A DNA stretch of 32,902 bases, from contig JAJRAG010000045.1 in NCBI GenBank assembly GCA_028682925.1, positions 1 to 32,902 on the forward strand. The letters run 5' to 3'. Below, piece after piece: positions 14,260-22,051 of this stretch. Position numbers and translations under genes: made by a program. Position 1 is the first letter of the stretch. Each line of letters starts with the position of its first letter. This stretch comes from Methanomassiliicoccales archaeon. Lineage in GTDB: Archaea; Thermoplasmatota; Thermoplasmata; Methanomassiliicoccales; JACIVX01. The notes under the pieces are model-generated. The model was not told where the DNA came from and searched no databases. It was given only the letters and a program-made list of their open reading frames with translations.

Positions 14260-17001
14260 ATGGTATTTGAACTACTTGATAAAAGGATTCGACGGGTACT
14301 TGCGGAGAAGAAGATTAGCGAGCCGACCGGACCTCAAGTCGACGCGATCCCCCGAATACTCGATGGAGACCACCTCTTGCTCGTTGCTCCGACTGGGATC
14401 GGCAAGACAGAAGCGGCCATGCTTCCAATACTCCATAGTCTCCTCGAGACGGAAGGGAAGGGTATCAAGTGCCTTTACATTACGCCGCTGAGAGCGCTGA
14501 ACAGGGACATGCTCAGAAGACTCGAGGAGTTCGGCGAAGCTCTGGGAATTGGAGTGGCGGTCAGGCACGGGGACACCTCTCAAAGCGAGAGGAACAGACA
14601 ATCGAAGACCGCTCCAGACGTTCTCATAACGACCCCCGAGACGCTCCAGATAATGTTCACCGGCAAGATACTAAGGGAACACCTCTCAAGGATACGCTGG
14701 GTCGTGGTGGACGAAATCCACGAGCTGGCGAACGACGAAAGGGGCGCCCAGCTAGCTGTCGCTCTCGAACGATTGGCGCGTCTCGCAGGAGAATTCCAGA
14801 GGATAGGATTGTCGGCGACGGTAGGAACAGTGCAGGAGGTCGCCAATTTTCTTGGGGGAGTCGGCAGGAGCGTGCGCATCGTACGGACCGAAGTGACCAA
14901 AGAGATGGACGTGACCGTCGAGTGCCCTGACGTAAACGATCAGGACCGAGATCTGGCGGGACCGCTTCAGAGCGATCCCCAGCTCGTAGCCTGCATGCGA
15001 AGGGCAAGGGATATCATCGAATCACACAGATCTACGCTTCTTTTCGTGAACACTCGCGACACCGCCGAGGCGCTCGCTGCGAGGTATCACGTATGGGACG
15101 AGGGATTCAAGATTGGCGTGCACCACGGTTCCCTCTCAAAGGAAATAAGGGTGGAGATGGAGGAAGGGTTCAAGAAAGAGGAGTTGAAGGGGCTTATTTG
15201 CACCTCATCGCTTGAGCTGGGGATAGACATTGGCACGGCAGATTTCGCGATTCAGTACAATTCGCCGAGACAGGTCACCCGCCTGATCCAGAGGATCGGA
15301 AGAGCTGGACACAGGGTGGGGGAGATATCGACAGGGGTCATCATTGCCAGCAATCCGGACGAAATCGCGGAGAGCATGATTATCAGTAGAAGGGCTATGA
15401 ATGGTGAACTGGAGGAGCTGAAGGTCAGAGAGAGCCCGTTCACCGTGCTGGCGAATCAACTCGTTGCCATGGCGATGAGCGGCGCGGTCGGGATAGATAG
15501 TGCCTATGAAACGGTCGTTAGATCTCATCCGTATCGCAACCTTTCGAAGATCGACTTCAATTCAGTCCTTGACCAGCTGGGCAAGATAGGGCTCCTTTTC
15601 GTGGGTAATGATGAGTTCAGACGTTCGAACAGAGGCATGAGGTATTTTTATGATAACGTCTCAATGATTCCGGATGAGAAGACCTATCGGATCAGAGACA
15701 TAAGCGGCAGGAATGTGGTAGGCTCTTTGGATGAGAGCTTCGTCGTGGCTTTTGCAGAGCCGTACGCGACGTTCATCACCCACGGCAAGACCTGGAGGAT
15801 AGTGGAAATGAGGGAGGACGAAATCCTGGTCGAGCAGGTCAAGGAGCTTGGATCGATCCCATCGTGGGTCGGAGAGGAGATCCCGGTCCCGTTCGAAGTG
15901 GCCCAGGAAGTGGGTCAAATGAGAAGGCTCGGGAACATCGAGGACTACTCAGGTGATCATGACGCAGTCGAGAAGCTCCGAGAGTATCTCAAGAGACAAG
16001 AGGACGGCTTTCCCGTGCCTTCAGATGACCTGATCACGCTCGAGGTCGGAAAGAGACTCCTGATACTGAACGCGTGCTTCGGGACGAGGGTCAACGAGAC
16101 CATTTCAAAGATCCTCTCGGTTCTTCTGACCGCCAGACTCGGCGAGAGCGTCATGGTGCACACGGATCCTTACAGGATCGCGATTGAGTTGCCAAGGGAT
16201 CTTAAACCCTCTCTGGTCATCGAGACCTTGAAGTCGATAAAGCCGGATGGGGTGGAAGGTCTTGTCCGCATGGTCATGAAGAGCTCCAGCTTCCTGAAGT
16301 GGCGCTTCATTTACGTTGCCAAGAAGTTCGGAGTCGTAGAGAAGGGGGCGGACTACAGAACGGTCAGCTTCAATCGACTGGCAGAGGTGTTCGAAGGGAC
16401 GCCGCTCTTCGAGGAGGCAGTAAGGAAAGTGCTCTGGGAGGACCTCGATCTAGAGAAGACGACCGAGGTGATCCGACGCGTCGAGTCGGGCCAGATTCGA
16501 TTCGAGACCTGTTCCCTCTCCCCTATAGGAAAGGCGGGTTTGGAGCATTCAAAGGAACTTATAGCCCCCCAGCGCGCCGACCACTCCATCCTTGTAGCGC
16601 TGGGCAAGAGACTAGAGGATGAAATCCTCTACATGACCTGCATGAATTGCACCGACCAATGGCGCATGAGACCAAGGGACGCTCCGAAGAGAATACTCTG
16701 CCCCCGGTGCGGGGGCTTGATGGTCGCTGTCCTGCACCCATACAACAAGGAACTGGTGAAGCTGCTGAAGAAACGCAATCTGAACGAGGAGGAGAGGAAA
16801 GAGATACAGAGAATTCTAAAGAGCGCGAATCTTGTCCTTGAGCATGGCAGGAAGGCGCTCGTCGCTCTCTCTGGCAGGGGAGTCGGTCCGGATACGGCGG
16901 CGAGAATTCTGTCAGGATTCTACGACAACGAGGACGAGTTCCTCAGAGACATTCTCAGTGCAGAGATGAACTACGCAAGGACGAAGAGATTCTGGGACTA
17001 G
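14260..17001 (+). CDS. lhr: Lhr-family DEAD/H-box helicase
   Basis: A 913-residue superfamily 2 helicase. Motifs in order: I APTGIGKTEA, Ia TPLRALNRDM, Ib TTPETLQ, II DEIHEL, III LSATV, IV LFVNTRDTAE, V SSLELGIDIG and VI QRIGRAGHR. A long C-terminal part follows with the Lhr winged-helix and Lhr-specific domains. A zinc finger (C794-x2-C797, C814-x2-C817) sits near the end, as in the archaeal Lhr/Lhr2-type proteins, followed by a helical region containing an HhH-like GVGPDTAARIL. Such enzymes unwind DNA or RNA-DNA hybrids in repair and recombination. The stop shares CTAG with the convergent FAH-family gene. Confidence 0.93.
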   Translation: MVFELLDKRIRRVLAEKKISEPTGPQVDAIPRILDGDHLLLVAPTGIGKTEAAMLPILHSLLETEGKGIKCLYITPLRALNRDMLRRLEEFGEALGIGVAVRHGDTSQSERNRQSKTAPDVLITTPETLQIMFTGKILREHLSRIRWVVVDEIHELANDERGAQLAVALERLARLAGEFQRIGLSATVGTVQEVANFLGGVGRSVRIVRTEVTKEMDVTVECPDVNDQDRDLAGPLQSDPQLVACMRRARDIIESHRSTLLFVNTRDTAEALAARYHVWDEGFKIGVHHGSLSKEIRVEMEEGFKKEELKGLICTSSLELGIDIGTADFAIQYNSPRQVTRLIQRIGRAGHRVGEISTGVIIASNPDEIAESMIISRRAMNGELEELKVRESPFTVLANQLVAMAMSGAVGIDSAYETVVRSHPYRNLSKIDFNSVLDQLGKIGLLFVGNDEFRRSNRGMRYFYDNVSMIPDEKTYRIRDISGRNVVGSLDESFVVAFAEPYATFITHGKTWRIVEMREDEILVEQVKELGSIPSWVGEEIPVPFEVAQEVGQMRRLGNIEDYSGDHDAVEKLREYLKRQEDGFPVPSDDLITLEVGKRLLILNACFGTRVNETISKILSVLLTARLGESVMVHTDPYRIAIELPRDLKPSLVIETLKSIKPDGVEGLVRMVMKSSSFLKWRFIYVAKKFGVVEKGADYRTVSFNRLAEVFEGTPLFEEAVRKVLWEDLDLEKTTEVIRRVESGQIRFETCSLSPIGKAGLEHSKELIAPQRADHSILVALGKRLEDEILYMTCMNCTDQWRMRPRDAPKRILCPRCGGLMVAVLHPYNKELVKLLKKRNLNEEERKEIQRILKSANLVLEHGRKALVALSGRGVGPDTAARILSGFYDNEDEFLRDILSAEMNYARTKRFWD

Positions 17002-17624
17002 AGAGATTGAACCGGATTCGCAAGTCTGCCGACTTTCGGGATCACGACCTCAATCAAATCTCCCGGCTGGATCGGCCCGACCCCTTCAGGCGTGCCGGTC
17101 GCGATGATGTCTCCTTCCTCGAGCTTCATCCATCGCGAAATGTACGCCACCAGTTCGGCAACGCTGAAGATCATCTCGGAAGTGCTTCCTCGCTGTCTTA
17201 TGACCCCATTCACCCTAAGTTCGATATCGAGATCCTGCAGATCCTCGACATTTTCAACAGGACATGAATCTGAGATGGGTGAGAAGGTGTCGATTCCTTT
17301 GCTAATTGTCCATGGCAACCCCTTCTTCTTGGCGGTGGCCTGAAGATCGCGCGCGGTCACATCGTTGAAGACCGCTACTTGAGCTATGCAATCCAAAGCG
17401 TCCTCGACCGGCACGTTCTTGCCGCGGTTTCCGATTATCACCGCGAGCTCGGCCTCGTGATCAATCCTTCCTATGCCACGAGGCAGGAGTATCGAATCGC
17501 CGTCACCGATCAGAGAACTCGGAGGTTTCAGGAAAAGAACTGGCTCCATCGGATCTTCTGACTTCATCTCTGCGATGTGGCCGTGATAGTTGCGCCCAAC
17601 ACATACTATTTTCCTACAGAGCAC
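16998..17624 (-). CDS. Fumarylacetoacetate hydrolase (FAH) family protein
   Basis: A 208-residue FAH-fold enzyme of the short single-domain type. Visible family signatures are the metal-binding HEAELAVIIG, the FNDVTARDLQ segment, the KGIDTFSPIS loop and the C-terminal TGTPEGVGP. The metal site Glu-x-Glu plus Asp is present. Members decarboxylate oxaloacetate or hydrolyse or isomerise acylpyruvates and catechol-pathway intermediates; the substrate cannot be told from sequence. The start is a GTG at 17624, preceded by GAGGGTGGA. It follows the 78-aa gene by 27 bases and probably shares its transcript. Its stop codon overlaps that of the Lhr gene in the palindrome CTAG. Confidence 0.9.
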   Translation of the reverse strand: MLCRKIVCVGRNYHGHIAEMKSEDPMEPVLFLKPPSSLIGDGDSILLPRGIGRIDHEAELAVIIGNRGKNVPVEDALDCIAQVAVFNDVTARDLQATAKKKGLPWTISKGIDTFSPISDSCPVENVEDLQDLDIELRVNGVIRQRGSTSEMIFSVAELVAYISRWMKLEEGDIIATGTPEGVGPIQPGDLIEVVIPKVGRLANPVQSL

Positions 17625-17651
17625 GGGGTTCCACCCTCTCTGAACAACTCA

Positions 17652-17888
17652 TCACTGGATCTCGTCGCTTACTGTCTCAAGCTTGAACAGCACGCCCATG
17701 CCCCTCAAGGTGGTGTGGACCTTATCGGCGAGAAAGACCGCGTCCTCAACGGTGGCCTTGCTGGGCCAGCGATACAGACAATCATAACTACCTGTCGTCG
17801 TCTCGAAGCCTAGGTTGTGGAGCGCGCTAAGCACCTCGGACGGCCTCTTCCCCTCGGTGCTGAAGCTCACGGTCAGATAGGTGATCAT
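17652..17888 (-). CDS. Conserved-looking small protein, unknown
   Basis: A 78-residue protein that I do not recognise. It opens with a beta strand (MITYLTVSFST), then an amphipathic helix (RPSEVLSALHNLGF), further strands, a helix (TVEDAVFLADKVHTTL) and a final strand (VLFKLETVS). This beta-alpha-beta-beta-alpha-beta order is ferredoxin-like/ACT-like, so it may be a small ligand- or RNA-binding domain (inference). The ATG at 17888 lies about 25 bases after an A/T-rich TTTTTAAGA, so it is probably leaderless. It is followed after 27 bases by the FAH-family gene. Confidence 0.7.
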   Translation of the reverse strand: MITYLTVSFSTEGKRPSEVLSALHNLGFETTTGSYDCLYRWPSKATVEDAVFLADKVHTTLRGMGVLFKLETVSDEIQ

Positions 17889-17974
17889 CGCCCCTGCATC
17901 GCCTCTCTTGTCTTAAAAACTGTCGGTGAAGAGCAATGAATATGCACGAACATGAAGCTCGACAAGACCAGGGG

Positions 17975-18577
17975 CTATCCCAAGAATCCTTTCGCGATGA
18001 TGTATATCTCCGAACTTGATGATCGAGATGCCTTCGGACCGTGAAGCCGGACTTCGCCAAAGTGCTTCCTCACCTCCGCAAGGAAATCCTGCATCAGGTC
18101 CCCCTGGAATATCTTCATGACCATGCATCCGCGCTTCTTCAATATCTTTGATGCAAAAACCAGGCCGTGGTGGCACAGCTCGACCGACCTCGCATGATCC
18201 ATGGAATAACTGCCGCTGATGTGCGGCGACATGTCCGATAGAACGACGTCCACCTTGCCCCCGATCTGGGAAAAGAGCTCGTTAACCGTCTCCTCTTCCC
18301 GTATGTCCCCTCTGATCACAATGACATCGTCAATCGGCTCGATCGATTGCATGTCGAGACCTACGACCTTTCCGGTCGGACCGACGACCTCCCGCGCGAC
18401 TTGAAGCCAACCTCCGGGGGCGGCACCAAGATCGACCACTCTGGCACCTTTGCGAAGAATGTGAAATCTATCATCAATCTGCTTCAGCTTGAAAGCGGCC
18501 CTGCTTCGATAGTCCATCTTCTTCGCCTTCTTGTAGTAGTAGTCATTCCTGCGCTCAGCAAGCCAGCGCTTCGACAT
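17975..18577 (-). CDS. rlmE: 23S rRNA (uridine-2'-O-)-methyltransferase RlmE/FtsJ
   Basis: A 200-residue SAM-dependent methyltransferase that adds a 2'-O-methyl group to the A-loop uridine of 23S rRNA. The SAM-binding motif is VVDLGAAPGGWLQ (residues 47-59). The catalytic tetrad is K30 (SRAAFK), D115 (LSDMSP), K155 (MVMKIFQG) and E190 (SSSSEIY), corresponding to K38-D124-K164-E199 of E. coli RrmJ. No extra TRAM domain is present. The ATG at 18577 is about 27 bases after a TATA box shared with the divergent purM gene, so the mRNA is probably leaderless. Confidence 0.94.
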   Translation of the reverse strand: MSKRWLAERRNDYYYKKAKKMDYRSRAAFKLKQIDDRFHILRKGARVVDLGAAPGGWLQVAREVVGPTGKVVGLDMQSIEPIDDVIVIRGDIREEETVNELFSQIGGKVDVVLSDMSPHISGSYSMDHARSVELCHHGLVFASKILKKRGCMVMKIFQGDLMQDFLAEVRKHFGEVRLHGPKASRSSSSEIYIIAKGFLG

Positions 18578-18601
18578 CGCCCACCAATCCTTGTTCGCAG
18601 G

Positions 18602-18612
18602 GCATAAATGTT
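18602..18612. promoter_or_regulatory. Shared TATA box of rlmE and purM
   Basis: GCATAAATGTT on the plus strand reads AACATTTATGC on the minus strand, so one element can be recognised in both directions. Predicted starts are near 18633 (plus) and 18580 (minus), fitting purM from ATG 18668 and a leaderless rlmE. Confidence 0.45.
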
Positions 18613-18667
18613 TGCTCGGACGGAGGTTATTTCAGAGGGCCCGCCGATTACCAGTCCGGGACGGTCG

Positions 18668-19693
18668 ATGACGCGGAGAGGTTGGACGTATGCTCGTGCT
18701 GGCGTCGATATCAATCGAAAATCCAGAGCGATAGACGCGCTCGTGGACCAGCTGAGATATCGGAGGAAAGGTCGAGGCAAGATGCTAGATGTCATCGGAC
18801 AGTTCACCGGTATGATCGATTTCGGAGACTTGGCCCTCACCCTTTGCACAGATGGCGTCGGAACCAAGCTGCTCGTGGCTGAAGCCCTCGACAAATGGGA
18901 CACCGTCGGCATCGACTGCATTGCGATGAACGTCAATGACACGATTTGCGTCGGGGCCGAACCGATAGCCCTCGTAGACTACATCGCCATGGACCAGCCA
19001 AACGACAGGATTGCCGAGGAGATCGGAATCGGACTGGAGAAGGGTGCAAGACTATCCAACATTGACATAGTCGGAGGGGAAATCGCGATATTGCCGGAAA
19101 TGGTCCGCGGGGTCGACCTGTCGGCCAGCTGCCTGGGTTTCGTAAAGAAGAATGGCATCGTCGATGGTTCCGGAATCGAGGTGGGAGATGCGATAATAGG
19201 ACTGAGGAGCTCCGGAATTCATTCGAACGGACTGACTTTGGCGAGGAAGGTGTTGAAGGACAACGAAATCGAGAATGATGACACATTGGCAGGCCTTCGG
19301 TGCACCGTCGGGGAGGAACTCCTCACCCCCACCAGGATCTATGTGAAGAAGATACTGAAGGTACTCGACGCGTGCACGGTCGGAGGCATGGTGAATGTCA
19401 CCGGGGGAGGATTGAGGAACTTTGTAAGGTTGAAGAAGGGCGTCATGTTCGAGATCGATGGTCCCTTCGTGCCTCAGAAGATATTCAAGATCCTGTCTGA
19501 GATCGGCAACATTCAGCCGAAGGAGATGTACCAGACTTTCAACATGGGCATGGGGTTCGCGCTCGTATGTCCGGCCGAACAAACGAAGGACGTCCTCAGG
19601 GTTCTTGGAGAGGGGGCGAAGGTCGTCGGTGAGGTTAGAAAAGGAGACGGCGTCGGAATTCCGAGCTTAGATCTTCATTACAGAAGCTACTGA
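18668..19693 (+). CDS. purM: Phosphoribosylformylglycinamidine cyclo-ligase
   Basis: A 341-residue AIR synthetase, the ATP-dependent fifth step of purine synthesis that closes the imidazole ring of FGAM. The N-terminus TYARAGVDI is the classic start of PurM. The phosphate-binding GTKLLVAEAL, the catalytic-region CIAMNVNDTICVGAEP, GGEIAILPEM and LRSSGIHSNGLTLAR follow, with GLRNFVRLKKGV and FNMGMGFALV near the end. The frame extends up to 18608, but that codon overlaps the TATA box, so ATG 18668 is preferred. It diverges from rlmE with a 90-base gap. Confidence 0.93.
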   Translation: MTRRGWTYARAGVDINRKSRAIDALVDQLRYRRKGRGKMLDVIGQFTGMIDFGDLALTLCTDGVGTKLLVAEALDKWDTVGIDCIAMNVNDTICVGAEPIALVDYIAMDQPNDRIAEEIGIGLEKGARLSNIDIVGGEIAILPEMVRGVDLSASCLGFVKKNGIVDGSGIEVGDAIIGLRSSGIHSNGLTLARKVLKDNEIENDDTLAGLRCTVGEELLTPTRIYVKKILKVLDACTVGGMVNVTGGGLRNFVRLKKGVMFEIDGPFVPQKIFKILSEIGNIQPKEMYQTFNMGMGFALVCPAEQTKDVLRVLGEGAKVVGEVRKGDGVGIPSLDLHYRSY

Positions 19694-19724
19694 GACCGCC
19701 CAGGGAGCCGTTTGAAATATGATG

Positions 19725-20312
19725 TCAACGGTTCTCAGTTGACATTCGTCTCATAGTGTGAAACAACACAGCGACGACGGCCCCCAGTGCTGTACAGGTC
19801 TCGAGAGAATACCCGCCATTGGTGATGTCCAGATGGTGTTGGGCGATTCTTGAAACCTCTTTGGGGGTCCCCTTTGGTCCAGTGCCGAATATCAAACAGA
19901 CGCTTTCCCCATCAAGAAGCATCGAACAGACGTCGTCGACGCTTCTCCGCTTCTTGTCCTCTGCATTGCACGTGGTCAGCACGGTCTCACCCAATTGCGG
20001 AGGGAAGCCCTTGCTTATGTACGGAAAGGTCTGGAAACGACCAGTTGAAGCAAGTTCCGTCAGGTAGCTACCATCCTCCCCGATAGATGTTGTCGTCGCG
20101 ATCCAGTTGGATATCTCCATTGGAGTCGAGAGGTCCCGCGGGAACGGGAACCCGAACGTCGCAAGATTAGCGTCGAATGCGAGAGAGATCGGCCCAGCTC
20201 TGGCCAGTATCCTCCTGTGGGCTTCCCTGAACTTGGCGGGATCGTATGAGTTGTAAAGACCTACGGTCATTCTTCCAAGTCTGGGCACGATTTGGGATTT
20301 GCCTCCGGGCAT
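19725..20312 (-). CDS. DUF531-type SPOUT-like protein
   Basis: A 195-residue archaeal protein of the DUF531 type, recognised by MTVGLYNSYDP near the N-terminus, the FGFPFPRD segment, the central SYLTELASTGRFQTFPYISKG-like region, and the C-terminal CLIFGTGPKGTPKE glycine loop followed by HHLDITNGGYSLETCTALGA. The last part resembles the knotted SAM-binding half of SPOUT RNA methyltransferases, so an RNA modification role is likely but unproven. ATG 20312 has GGAGGA ten bases upstream; a shorter start at 20270 is possible. The longer frame to 20480 overlaps the deoxyhypusine synthase gene and is rejected. It is the last gene of that likely unit. Confidence 0.82.
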   Translation of the reverse strand: MPGGKSQIVPRLGRMTVGLYNSYDPAKFREAHRRILARAGPISLAFDANLATFGFPFPRDLSTPMEISNWIATTTSIGEDGSYLTELASTGRFQTFPYISKGFPPQLGETVLTTCNAEDKKRRSVDDVCSMLLDGESVCLIFGTGPKGTPKEVSRIAQHHLDITNGGYSLETCTALGAVVAVLFHTMRRMSTENR

Positions 20313-20395
20313 AATAAACCATTCCTCCAATCGAAAGCACTGCAAGGTCGGAAGAGGAAGAAGAGCGGAGGATGGGCAAAGGAGGAAGCGAGCGT

Positions 20396-21454
20396 TCAGT
20401 CTATGTCCATTGGGACCTTCTTGATGCTTTTCAGCATATCTCCATCCCAGACGTATCTGAGCCTCTTGCGGTTCTTCCACACTCCCTTCTGCAGGATGTA
20501 ACCGACCATTAGGCTAAGTCCGATCGACGCCTCGACGTACACGACGGCCTTCGTCGCGTTCCTGTTGATCTTGCCCCAAGACTGTGCCTCCTCAAAAGTG
20601 CAGCCGGAGAGGCCGCCCCAATAGGGAACATCGGTAGTGATCTGTATGGCGTAGTGGTGGCCGCCTTTGTCGTGGCCCAGAGTCTCGGCGATCACCTCGG
20701 TCTGCTGTATGTAGTTCTTCGGGACGCCGCCTCCGATGTATATGACACCGGTCTTGTCCGACTTAATCTTTATCTGGGCTATCTCCCAATTGTCCCGTAT
20801 CGGATCGATGCTCATGAATGGCTTGTTTGCCTTGCGCATCCTTACGTACATTCCCGTCAGCCCGATGCCGATGGATGAGTCGTTAAGAGCGGGGACGAAG
20901 ACCGGGACTCCGTACCTCCTTGCATTGTAAAGGATAGAGTCTTTGCCAGACTGTTGGCCCAGTATCTCCATGAACTCTCGACTCGAGTAGCCGCGTGGCT
21001 CGAGCCCTCCCGCAATGTCGCCGATGAAAGCGTCAGTCTCTCTGAATTTCTCCTCATCGACCAGCGTATCGTATATTCTGTCAAGGAAGAACTCCCTCAA
21101 CTTCAGATCGTCGATATTGGGGGAGCACTTGTAGTGACTGTACCCCCTCGACTGGTAGAAGTCCTGATATGGGATCGCACCGATCGACACGATTCCGTCG
21201 ACAATGCCATACCTTATCATGTCGACTATGATCTTCCTAAGCCCTGCAGCGACCAAAGGACCGGCAAGACCCAAAAGGATCGTCGGTCGGCTCGGGTCCT
21301 TCAGGGCGTTCTCGTACGCCATGGCACATGTGGCCAAGGCTCGACTCTGCACAGAGCTATCCTTATATGCTTCGACCAGATCCTCAACCGTCGAGATTCT
21401 GTCGAAGTCGATGTGCTTCACTTTCTCTTTCAACAAATCCTTTCTGCTGACCAT
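20396..21454 (-). CDS. dys: Deoxyhypusine synthase
   Basis: A 352-residue enzyme that transfers the aminobutyl group of spermidine to a lysine of archaeal aIF5A, the first step of hypusine formation. The NAD/spermidine-binding features are visible: LLGLAGPLVAAGLR, the SIGAIPYQDFY segment, FVPALNDSSIGIG, GVIYIGGGVPKNY, and the SWGKIN motif carrying the catalytic lysine (K295; K329 in the human enzyme). The start at ATG 21454 follows GAGGGA by seven bases; a TTG at 21472 is possible. It lies 54 bases after a 56-aa gene and 83 bases before the DUF531-type gene; the three probably form one transcript. Confidence 0.94.
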   Translation of the reverse strand: MVSRKDLLKEKVKHIDFDRISTVEDLVEAYKDSSVQSRALATCAMAYENALKDPSRPTILLGLAGPLVAAGLRKIIVDMIRYGIVDGIVSIGAIPYQDFYQSRGYSHYKCSPNIDDLKLREFFLDRIYDTLVDEEKFRETDAFIGDIAGGLEPRGYSSREFMEILGQQSGKDSILYNARRYGVPVFVPALNDSSIGIGLTGMYVRMRKANKPFMSIDPIRDNWEIAQIKIKSDKTGVIYIGGGVPKNYIQQTEVIAETLGHDKGGHHYAIQITTDVPYWGGLSGCTFEEAQSWGKINRNATKAVVYVEASIGLSLMVGYILQKGVWKNRKRLRYVWDGDMLKSIKKVPMDID

Positions 21455-21508
21455 TGAGAATCCCTCAGACAATTCGAATTCAGATGCCTCCGGTCCCCTC
21501 GAGATTCA

Positions 21509-21679
21509 TCAGAGCTCGCGTCCAGTCTTTTTAGGACGGCTGCAAATCGCATACTCGTCCCCGTCGAAGAAAACGTCCAGCTCAGGATGCTCGGTCTGAA
21601 TCTCCTCGATTTTCCTGAGGACCTCCCGCAGTGTCATGTCGCTGTTCTTGTCTATTTTGACGTATATGCGCTTCTCCAT
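21509..21679 (-). CDS. Small acidic-basic protein (56 aa) heading DHS unit
   Basis: A 56-residue frame with convincing gene features but no family that I recognise. It starts MEKRIYVKID, has an amphipathic helix (TLREVLRKIEEIQTEHP), a strand-turn-strand (ELDVFFDGDEYAIC) and a basic tail ending in KKTGREL. The strand-helix-strand pattern is that of a compact alpha/beta mini-domain. ATG 21679 is preceded by AGGTG and by a clear minus-strand TATA box at 21727-21735, with an expected leader of about 25 bases. It is co-oriented with, and 54 bases ahead of, deoxyhypusine synthase, so it is probably the first gene of that transcript. Confidence 0.72.
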   Translation of the reverse strand: MEKRIYVKIDKNSDMTLREVLRKIEEIQTEHPELDVFFDGDEYAICSRPKKTGREL

Positions 21680-21726
21680 CCACGACACCTGGCTGCAGCC
21701 GATGCTGTACTAAGATGCTCGTGTCT

Positions 21727-21740
21727 GTATTTATCTTTTT
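21727..21740 (-). promoter_or_regulatory. TATA box and BRE of DHS unit
   Basis: On the minus strand AAAAAGATAAATAC combines a purine-rich BRE and TATA box; the expected transcript start is near 21705. The rest of 21741-21980 is A/T-rich with no gene that I can support. Confidence 0.5.
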
Positions 21741-21984
21741 GTCATCTTTGATTGCACCAAGAGAAGTGTCTCACGGAATCCAGACACCCGGATTCATCGA
21801 AAAGAAAGGGAGACATCTGTTTGATCATCGACCATTTCGAATTGATCACAATTCAAAACGTCTTCCTTGTTGCAATAGTGTTGAATTCGTGGCATGAGAC
21901 AACAATCAAGCCAGATCGTTACGATCGACATCAAAAGAACTAGGTTCTGAGTTGATATCGAAAAGGGGTAACAAGACCAGAACG

Positions 21985-21996
21985 TTAAAATATCAA
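21985..21996 (+). promoter_or_regulatory. TATA box of coiled-coil gene
   Basis: TTAAAATATCAA lies upstream of the gene starting at 22052; the expected transcript start is near 22015, and AGGTGA at 22040-22045 would be in the leader. Confidence 0.4.
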
Positions 21997-22051
21997 TATC
22001 AATCTAAACTTGGTCTAAGTCAACATTATTTCGGCCAGCAGGTGAAACTGA

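Noticed and set aside
14469..14930. A 153-codon Arg/Gly-rich plus-strand frame
   Set aside because: It is an out-of-frame shadow inside the Lhr helicase, which has all its motifs in the main frame.
20313..20480. N-terminal extension of the DUF531-type protein
   Set aside because: The added 56 residues overlap the deoxyhypusine synthase end and look unlike the family; a good ribosome-binding site supports the start at 20312.
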